NCBI GenBank assembly: GCA_009733775.1
Contig: WOGZ01000016.1
Span: 62,001 to 126,000, forward strand
Direction: 5' to 3'
Length of the DNA: 64,000 bases
Source of the DNA: Alectoria sarmentosa
Taxonomy: Eukaryota > Ascomycota > Lecanoromycetes > Lecanorales > Parmeliaceae
Positions 57,645-64,000 of the stretch are shown piece by piece. Every line of letters starts with the position of its first letter. Positions within the stretch are counted from its first letter, which is position 1. The notes below the pieces were generated by a model, which saw nothing but the letters and a program-made list of their open reading frames with translations, ran no database searches and was not told the origin of the DNA. Position numbers and translations under genes: made by a program.

Positions 57645-58688
57645 ATGACTCGAATCAGAATCCCCCTGCCCGTCTACCTGTCACCTCACCGCCGTGGCAG
57701 ATACCCTCGCCAGAATAGCAGCATGGATATCGAACTAGGTCTCATCAACACGGCCAGCTTCGCGGACGAGGATCCCTCGACGCCTGAAGGACAGAACGAG
57801 AGTATGGATGTCGAATTGGGTCTCATCAACAGCAGCAGCAGCAGCTTCGCGGAGGAGCATACCATGACGCGTGACGGACAGAGCAACGGCATGACCATCG
57901 CACTAGGTTTCATCAACACCGCCAACGACGCGGAGGAGGGTACCCCAACGGCCGAAGACAAGAGCACCACTCACCTCAGTCTGCAAACATTTCCGCTCGA
58001 GCTGAGACTGCGAATCTACGGCTTCGTCCTCATCCGCGCCAACCAGATCGTATGGCACGGGCAGTACATGACCAAGAAGCCGCGCTCACAGGGAGGAAAA
58101 ATTCAACAGTACGTCTGCAACAAGCCGCAAGACCCCGACCATGCCACCGCCCTGAAAAACGACAGCAACATCGCCGCCATCCTCCTCACCTGCCGCGCCA
58201 TCTACCAAGAAGCCGCGGCCCCCTTCTACCGCCACAACGATTTCGTCATCAAATGCCAAACACCACCATCCACCGCCATCTTCCTCTTCTCCTTCAACAA
58301 AAACTTCCATCAGTCCCACCACCTCGCGTCCGGCCTCCCTCACGCGTTCGAGAGCCAACTCTTCCGCGCGAACGCACAATACATCACTTTTGCCTGCGCC
58401 AACGCCGAATTCAAGCGTGTCGGCGACCACGTCTGCGCTCCCGGGACGGCCAGCAGCGATCGCATCGGCGAGATCGCGAGCCGCTGCCCCGCACTCAAGA
58501 CGCTGGTGGTGCGCGAGCCGGACGTTGAGGGCATGCCGGTGGCGGAGCCGGGGCTCTGGCCGAGCACTCGGGCTGGGCACTGGGCATTCGTGTTGGGGAT
58601 TGTCGGTTGGTTTGCTGCGGTGGTGGGGCTGGTTCTGGTAGTCCGCTTCTGGACGAAGCTCAAGGTCTCACCACCTACGCACACGTGA
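57645..58688 (+). CDS. F-box-like protein with repeated N-terminus and C-terminal membrane anchor
   Basis: Single exon of 347 aa from the ATG at 57645. Residues ~25-105 hold three imperfect copies of a ~27-residue unit whose cores are SMDIELGLINTASFADED, SMDVELGLINSSSSS and GMTIALGFINTANDAEE. Residues ~110-200 are an F-box-like (2EXR-type) region: LQTFPLELRLRIYGFVLI and ILLTCRAIYQEAAAPFYRHN. A Cys-containing segment follows, and residues ~315-335 form a hydrophobic helix (FVLGIVGWFAAVVGLVLVV) flanked by Arg/Lys, likely a tail anchor. Few members of this family carry a membrane helix, so the protein may act at a membrane. In-frame non-ATG codons extend 21 residues further upstream. Function is inferred only by family. 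Confidence 0.8.
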   Translation: MTRIRIPLPVYLSPHRRGRYPRQNSSMDIELGLINTASFADEDPSTPEGQNESMDVELGLINSSSSSFAEEHTMTRDGQSNGMTIALGFINTANDAEEGTPTAEDKSTTHLSLQTFPLELRLRIYGFVLIRANQIVWHGQYMTKKPRSQGGKIQQYVCNKPQDPDHATALKNDSNIAAILLTCRAIYQEAAAPFYRHNDFVIKCQTPPSTAIFLFSFNKNFHQSHHLASGLPHAFESQLFRANAQYITFACANAEFKRVGDHVCAPGTASSDRIGEIASRCPALKTLVVREPDVEGMPVAEPGLWPSTRAGHWAFVLGIVGWFAAVVGLVLVVRFWTKLKVSPPTHT

Positions 58689-59017
58689 GCGGAGGAGGGA
58701 ATGCGGCGGGGGAGTCGTGGTTTACTATGGTGTTGGTCTTTTGAGCGCTGCGGGTTGAATGGGGGTAGGTGGAGGGGAAAGAGGGGAGGTTTCATGGAAG
58801 GAGCTGTGTGAGATCAGGCCGCTTGTGTTTTTTTTTTTTTTCAAGGCGTGGCATGGATTGCTCGACAGAGGATGGCAATCACACAGGCAGGCAGTATCGT
58901 CACGCGCACGGTTTCTTTACTTACAGGATGAGATGTGAGGAAGCGTTATGGAAAGCGAAGCGACGAGATCATATGTACAAGACTGTTTCTAGTTCATAGG
59001 GTTTCATCTTGCTCCCA
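58689..59017. other. Short spacer between converging genes
   Basis: Holds the 3' ends of the F-box-like gene and gag-like copy C, with a run of 13 T near 58830. No retrotransposon sequence seen downstream of copy C. Confidence 0.45.
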
Positions 59018-61024
59018 TCATGGCTGTGCAAATATGTTCGATTGGGACGACGCTCTCTTCTTCACAGGTGCTACAACTCTTCGCCTCTGCATTGCCGAAA
59101 CATCTGCTTGCAAGGCAGCTTCTATCGCCGGCAGTTTCTCCTGCAGTTTCTCCTGCAGCTGCTGAGCCAAAAGGGTTGGCGTGCCTGGGGATGCCACTTG
59201 AGCAGGCTCCGCTTCGGGAACATGATAATCCTCCAGATCTATGAAACGTTGTTCTTCCTGCACCTCGGCTGGCTTTTGGGTTGGACATGTTACTGGTGAG
59301 GGCGTTCTCGGTTCGGTCTCGATGGCGGGAGATTGGGGCTGGTTTGGGATATCGGTTGGAAATCGAAAAGTCATCTTCGCAGTCTTCCTAGCCTTCTTTG
59401 CGGGGCAGTCCCGAAAGGTGGCCTTGTGGTCTCCATCACACATTGGACACCTTTCAAACGCTGAGAGACACAATGGCTCCAGATGTGGCCCCGCACAGCT
59501 GGCACACCGAGGAGTTCCACTGCACTGCTTCGGTGGATGGCCGTAGATCTGACAATAGGAGCAGCGGCTGAAAAAATACTTGTCGTAGACTTCGCAATAG
59601 TGATGCGACCCCTGCCAGAAGAGACCGTAGGACAAGGCATCGTTGGCAATCCTAGGATCGGAAAAGTCCACTTCAAGTGCCTGCATGTTCCTACCCGCCT
59701 TTCCATTCCCTGTCAAGCGAAGGCGGATATCTTTGATGTGATCGATATGTAAACCCGGTATGCGGGCAGTGTTTGCTTGTACAAGCCTCGTAATTGTGTG
59801 GGCCTTTCGCTTGCGGCATGGAAGGCACATGGCCTCCAACTCAAGAGCCTTCATTTCGATGCTGTAGGTGTTAGTCGGTGCTATGAGGTGGGTCCCAAAA
59901 CCTGCGACGATATCCTGGTCCCACTCGGAAATCTTGTCCAGCCCGTCAAAAGCGTCGTCCTCTGCAGTTCGCCAATCATACTCGTCGTTTCGGTTCGCCC
60001 AAAGACATACATCGCCGGAGTCGAGTAGCTCCGCTCCTAGAAAGCGCGTTATGGTGGAAAACTTTTCTCCCTCTACTTTACTAGTGATGGCTGTTATGAC
60101 CTTCTGCATCAACACATCGGCAGGCATATTAAACAATCGATTTACGACAGCTTGTTTCTGGATTCCTAAGACCATGGCGCTCGCGGTGTGGTTTCGCCTG
60201 CTAGGATGAATATCCGCGGCTTGATGAACCTTGTATCCCACTGCTCCCGTCTCATAGTCTCCGGTTGTATCCTGTTCTTGCCGATTTTTCTTCGTCCTCT
60301 TTGTCCGGTCCAGACATCTCTGCTTACTGATCCTCAGCTCACGTTCTGCCTGCCGCATCTCTTCTCTAATCTTGTCGGCCCTTGCTGCAAGCTTCCGGTC
60401 AACGGTCTGACGCTCAGTTTCTACCTCTTGCAATCGTCCCTCGAGTATGTTGATGCGAGACTCGAGCTGATTGTGATCAACGATCCACTCAGGCTCTTCG
60501 GAGTCTTCGGAATCTTCAGTGTCCGACCCTTCATTGGAAGACATTGATGAATCCGTATCTTCTTCAAATGAGTCCGGCGGAGTTTGGGCTAAGGCGGGGT
60601 TGTCGCTGGGTACTCTCCATAGGTCCTCGAGGTTGGGTTTCTTCTCGGCGAGAAGGTTCTGAGTCGAGAGCTTGCTGTGGAAATCCTCAAATGATTCCTG
60701 GAGGGTTTTGACGAGGTGTTGGGACAATACGTGGGACAGAGAAAGGGCGGTGTCATCGGTGACTTGCTTAAGAGTAGCATTGATCAGGACTCTGTCTTCC
60801 GCAGATATGCTTTTGGTGCCGTATTCGAGACTTCCGAATCCATGCAGACCCTTCGCAATCCCTTCCTTGATCTTATTGGCAATGGGTCTTGGAATAGCGG
60901 GGACGGCTTCAAGGAATCGTTGGACCACGCTGAAGTCTTTTCTGATCATCGCTGCGTGTTGCCACACGTCGGCGGGGCGTTCGCGACTCAGCTGGGGCCA
61001 CGCTGGCCACTCTGGTCCCTCCAT
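59018..61024 (-). CDS. Gag-like zinc-knuckle protein (copy C), intact
   Basis: Single exon of 668 aa from the ATG at 61024. The N-terminal domain (WPAWPQLSRERPADVWQHAA; PRPIANKIKEGIAKGLHGFG; HSKLSTQN) matches copies A and B. A predicted coiled coil at ~190-240 (LESRINILEGRLQEVETERQ and onward) is not as clear in the other copies. The middle domain has LLDSGDVCLWANRNDEYD and YSIEMKALELEAMCLPCRKR. Three knuckles near 59575-59405 read CSYC-x4-H-x4-C, CASC-x3-H-x4-C and CPMC-x3-H-x6-C, the same spacing as in A and B. The C-terminus ends with a Gln/Leu coiled coil (QQLQEKLQEKLPAIEAALQ) and a basic tail. No endonuclease or reverse transcriptase is nearby. Copy D begins 220 bp away in the opposite direction. 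Confidence 0.85.
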   Translation of the reverse strand: MEGPEWPAWPQLSRERPADVWQHAAMIRKDFSVVQRFLEAVPAIPRPIANKIKEGIAKGLHGFGSLEYGTKSISAEDRVLINATLKQVTDDTALSLSHVLSQHLVKTLQESFEDFHSKLSTQNLLAEKKPNLEDLWRVPSDNPALAQTPPDSFEEDTDSSMSSNEGSDTEDSEDSEEPEWIVDHNQLESRINILEGRLQEVETERQTVDRKLAARADKIREEMRQAERELRISKQRCLDRTKRTKKNRQEQDTTGDYETGAVGYKVHQAADIHPSRRNHTASAMVLGIQKQAVVNRLFNMPADVLMQKVITAITSKVEGEKFSTITRFLGAELLDSGDVCLWANRNDEYDWRTAEDDAFDGLDKISEWDQDIVAGFGTHLIAPTNTYSIEMKALELEAMCLPCRKRKAHTITRLVQANTARIPGLHIDHIKDIRLRLTGNGKAGRNMQALEVDFSDPRIANDALSYGLFWQGSHHYCEVYDKYFFSRCSYCQIYGHPPKQCSGTPRCASCAGPHLEPLCLSAFERCPMCDGDHKATFRDCPAKKARKTAKMTFRFPTDIPNQPQSPAIETEPRTPSPVTCPTQKPAEVQEEQRFIDLEDYHVPEAEPAQVASPGTPTLLAQQLQEKLQEKLPAIEAALQADVSAMQRRRVVAPVKKRASSQSNIFAQP

Positions 61025-61245
61025 TGGGATTCAATTGGTGTTCTTCCAAAAATTCAATGGCCGTACATACTGCGAAAGATCGCGAGAACAGAGATGTACG
61101 ACTCATGGGACGCGTCCTAGCGTGTGAGATCTGACTCGCTGTACGGAGTACTCATCATTTTCACGCGTCTCACCCAGCAAGGAATTCTTAATTTTTCCAA
61201 GGTCCTCCCATCAATGAAGTCTCATTTACTTACACTGTTCCCGTC
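61025..61245. promoter_or_regulatory. Divergent spacer between gag-like copies C and D
   Basis: Only ~220 bp separate the start of copy C (minus) from the open frame of copy D (plus), so both may use one bidirectional promoter. No element recognised. Confidence 0.35.
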
Positions 61246-62004
61246 GTGCCTGCTGTATCGTACTGGTCAGCGACAAGTCGCCATCGCTCTAAAAATGCAG
61301 GAGACCATGCACTTGCCCTCGGACCCGACTTTGAAGTCATTGACCAGTTTCTGAAATTCAGCGAGAATTATACCCACAGACTCCCAGGTCTGATTGGCGA
61401 AATGCTATCCAGGAGCATATCACAAGTCCTCGCTGAAGCTTCCTCTATTGGATACTGCCTTAATCTGACCTCGGAGTGCGATAGGCAGCTCCTCCGCGAT
61501 ATGATACTCAAGCTTATAGAAACTCAAACGTCTGCCAAACTTCATAACATAATTCATCTCAATCAGGACAAACGCGTTGCCAAACCCTACAAAGAACTGC
61601 TGTCTAAGATGCTCGCCCTGGCTACAGAACAGAAGAATCCAATCCAACAACGACAGATTGCCAAGCCTCTTTGTGGTAATCATCCGGACACGCCCAAGCT
61701 ACTGAACGACATAGATCATCGTGTCCAGGAACTAGAGGCTTATTTGAAGGCGAAGCCTAGAAAACCCGGTAAGGGCCGTCCACGGAAGAGGCGAGCTCCA
61801 GAACCGCTCACGACCGGCGCAACGAATGATCCCGGGAGGTCTGCAAAGCGAATCAAAATGAAGAGCAACAGGAGACGAAGCTATACAGGATGCTTCGCCA
61901 TATATCGTTCACCGGGATTAACAGTTTTGTTTGCGACCTTGTTCGCACCATTTTATATTTGCATTGAAGGGGCCGGATTGAGGACCACCTTGTATAATAC
62001 TTGA
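61246..62004 (+). CDS. Shortened gag-related protein (copy D) with basic tail, 5' end unclear
   Basis: Open frame of ~250 codons. Residues ~20-130 match the N-terminal domain of copies A-C: GDHALALGPDFEVIDQFLKF, RLPGLIGEMLSRSISQVLAE and ECDRQLLRDMILKLIETQTS. The middle domain and all zinc knuckles are missing. A short coiled coil (LLNDIDHRVQELEAYLKAK) comes next, then a basic segment with the AT-hook-like core GKGRPRKRR and a probable nuclear signal (KRIKMKSNRRR), and a hydrophobic C-terminus (LTVLFATLFAPFYICI). No in-frame ATG is found near the start, so a small upstream exon or a 5' truncation is likely; the given start is a GTG at the edge of the open frame. It is either a degraded copy or a rebuilt derivative. 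I rate kinship with A-C as likely but based on weak sequence identity. Confidence 0.5.
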   Translation: MPAVSYWSATSRHRSKNAGDHALALGPDFEVIDQFLKFSENYTHRLPGLIGEMLSRSISQVLAEASSIGYCLNLTSECDRQLLRDMILKLIETQTSAKLHNIIHLNQDKRVAKPYKELLSKMLALATEQKNPIQQRQIAKPLCGNHPDTPKLLNDIDHRVQELEAYLKAKPRKPGKGRPRKRRAPEPLTTGATNDPGRSAKRIKMKSNRRRSYTGCFAIYRSPGLTVLFATLFAPFYICIEGAGLRTTLYNT

Positions 62005-62873
62005 AGTTCTGAAATTGGATCGGCTGCCTCGGGAGTCATTTACCATTGCTGGGAACCACTGTGCGACCTTTCATACGCGCATTCATGCAATTTAGTCTAG
62101 ATCTCGCAACCTCTGAATTTTTTATTAGAATTGCTGTGGAACATAGAAATATTTGGATGGTAGCAATCATTTTGTTACTATGCGTGGAGTGAAACACCAA
62201 ACTGCAAATCACGAGCTTTTGTTCATTGCATGCATGTGGAGCACAGAAATCAGATTGCGCAAATCAGATCGTCTGGATGAACGGGGAGAGGTATGGTCAG
62301 TAAGACAATGACCCGTTCCAGTAAATCTTTTTCTGGTGAGCCCGTAAGCAGCCGCCTGCCAACTCGCGATGAGCGGTGTCCGTTGGTCTGGGTAGAGCAT
62401 TTTTACGTGAATCAGAAAGTGGAGACGGTCGTTCACGGGTAGAAAAAAGATAGGTATGACCAACTGTCACTCCCTCTTGCAAGACCAAATCACTTCGCAA
62501 CGCAGTGAATAAACTGGCCATTTCAAAGTGAGTTCTGCCGGATTTCTCGAAATTCCGAATCACCAGTGTAGCTAATCTTCACTTTGCGGACTACTACACC
62601 ACTCTTAACCTTACTCACTTTCACTTGTACTCGATTCGCCACCTCTTTACTCTCAAGACTTCCTCCACACCTCAAGACTCTGGCCACGTCGAGACCACCA
62701 CTTCAATATTCCGCCTGAAGACTTCCTCAACGTTAGTACTTCACGTCAATAAGCACACACATTTCAAAAGCACTTGGAACAAAGTCAGTGCATACGAGTT
62801 CTCTCTTTCCTTCCACTTCAAATCTCCCAAGACTGCACTCAAGACTGATTCTTGCCCCCAGACGCCAGCAGCC
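62005..62873. other. Intergenic, nothing recognised
   Basis: 3' flank of copy D and 5' flank of the next small gene. The CT/CA-rich stretch at 62580-62870 looks like a fungal leader; the frame is open through it but without sensible protein sequence. Confidence 0.4.
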
Positions 62874-63209
62874 ATGGAAGAAAACGACCCCTACAATCCC
62901 AAGCTCACGTACCTCGGCGATTATGCTGATCTTCCCATCGACGCTCCTGTCGGACATCCTCATCTCGTCGATCCGGACAGCGTCGATGAAGAGTTTACCC
63001 AAGAAGACCTCACCGTAGCTGATCTTGTGGTCACCATCCTCTTCAAATTCATGCCGGAAGCTCTGACAGCTTTTCTCGATCTGAATCGTCCGAAGGTTCA
63101 TTACATCCAGGGAGGCAGCAGCTGCCGCTTGGATTTCTGCATCAAGAGGAATAACCGTCTGGTGACAGTGAGGTTGAAGATCAATCCAATCGTCCAAGGG
63201 ACAAACTAA
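62874..63209 (+). CDS. Small acidic hypothetical protein
   Basis: Single exon of 111 aa from an ATG in good context (GCCATGG). The sequence starts MEENDPYNPKLTYLGDYADL, is acidic up to residue 50, and then has a more folded-looking part (VADLVVTILFKFMPEALTAF; RLDFCIKRNNRLVTVRLKIN). No family recognised. An open non-ATG extension reaches 62625 but has no protein-like composition. A 3' exon beyond 63209 cannot be excluded. Confidence 0.45.
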   Translation: MEENDPYNPKLTYLGDYADLPIDAPVGHPHLVDPDSVDEEFTQEDLTVADLVVTILFKFMPEALTAFLDLNRPKVHYIQGGSSCRLDFCIKRNNRLVTVRLKINPIVQGTN

Positions 63210-64000
63210 CCGAGGGTAGATTGGATTCCTGAATGAGAAGGCTCTCGGAGGTTGGGACCTGCAATACCAGTACCGCATCAAGGGAAAAGCAACTGAGATG
63301 TGGACTCCTGTCTCCATGAGTCCTGGGGTTGGGCACAAAGTAATCGGTGCTGAGAAGATCGTGCAAGGAGCGCCGGGCATCGCCTTCTCGATCTTCCAAC
63401 ACGAACCCTGGAAACCAGCTCAAGAGATGGAATGGGTTAACGGGTTGTCCCATGGTCGCAAATTCTAGAGGAGACGAAGGACGAGCCGGGTCTCGATCAT
63501 GAAGCAAGCGGCATATGCGGCATTGGAGCTCTCAATGAAAGTGGAAGCTTATTAGAAAAGCAGGTAGCATGGAATAGCAAGGGATGATGGCACTGGAGCT
63601 TTCATTGATATCGGAAGCTCATCAGCAAAGCTCGGAGAAGAAAAGATATTGGAGACCCGAAACAAAATACCTCCCCATCTGCAAGCAACTCTCGCATAAG
63701 AGATTTGAACGGAATCCCAAAACAACCACGAAACCACCTCCGTTCTCGAGTTCGTAGCTCTCTCGAATGACCTTCTTTGATCCCGCTCTGTATAGACAAA
63801 CAATCTCACATCAGCACCTGGCCTCGCTCACAGCCGCCCTATCTAACAAACCACCATTCCCATCCCACTCTCCTCCTCCAATATCGGATCCCTACTCGGA
63901 CCCCTGTGGGAGGCCACCAGATTCTGACTGTTCCGCCACCTCCCACAAAAGGTCTGTTTACTGAGACTAGTCTGCTTTTTAAGCGCAGCTTGATGACATC
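63210..64000. other. Window end, nothing recognised
   Basis: Short frames only (63552-63809 minus, 63767-63964 plus), no motif, repeat or RNA gene seen. Confidence 0.4.

Overview
The window comes from the nuclear genome of a filamentous ascomycete (Pezizomycotina; Dothideomycetes is my best guess, by inference). The reasons are: GT-AG introns of mostly 48-90 nt with CTAAC/CTGAC-like branch sites, small genes on both strands without operons, a very AT-rich island of the kind left by repeat-induced point mutation (RIP), and fungus-specific families (SAT4/rhodopsin-like membrane protein, F-box-like proteins, secreted Cys-rich proteins, Tad-LINE-type gag proteins). Exon joins were worked out by hand from frame continuity and splice signals. 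I saw no tRNA, rRNA or CRISPR array.

0-24 kb is mostly housekeeping. In order it holds a GNAT acetyltransferase, a nuclear-looking Lys/Ser-rich protein, an archaemetzincin, a short protein with two BIR domains plus a C2H2 finger, an AT-rich relic, and an AT-hook protein. Then come UBA4/MOCS3 (the tRNA thiolation/urmylation E1), an F-box-like gene with a one-base frameshift, SLX9 (ribosome biogenesis), cytochrome c1, a fold-back repeat element and a DAHP synthase (shikimate pathway).

24-39 kb holds a Pro/His-rich protein, a block of micro- and minisatellites, an MFS transporter with a very long disordered N-terminus, a hexapeptide O-acetyltransferase, a second F-box-like gene and a Cys-rich predicted secreted protein. 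Long gene-poor stretches here contain diverged tandem duplications.

39-64 kb is an accessory-type region. Four related genes (three full length at 39.5-41.9, 42.7-44.7 and 59.0-61.0 kb, one shortened at 61.2-62.0 kb) encode a gag-like protein: a conserved N-terminal helical domain, a nucleic-acid-binding-like middle and three zinc knuckles with identical spacing. No reverse transcriptase or endonuclease is next to any of them. One copy has a premature stop, two are intact, and one has lost the knuckles and gained a basic AT-hook-like tail. This possibly domesticated gag family is the best candidate for an undescribed system in the window. Between the copies lie an LRR-like protein, a SAT4-family membrane protein, an alpha/beta hydrolase with a GC-AG intron, two predicted secreted proteins (one disrupted) and a third F-box-like protein with a repeated N-terminus and a C-terminal membrane anchor.
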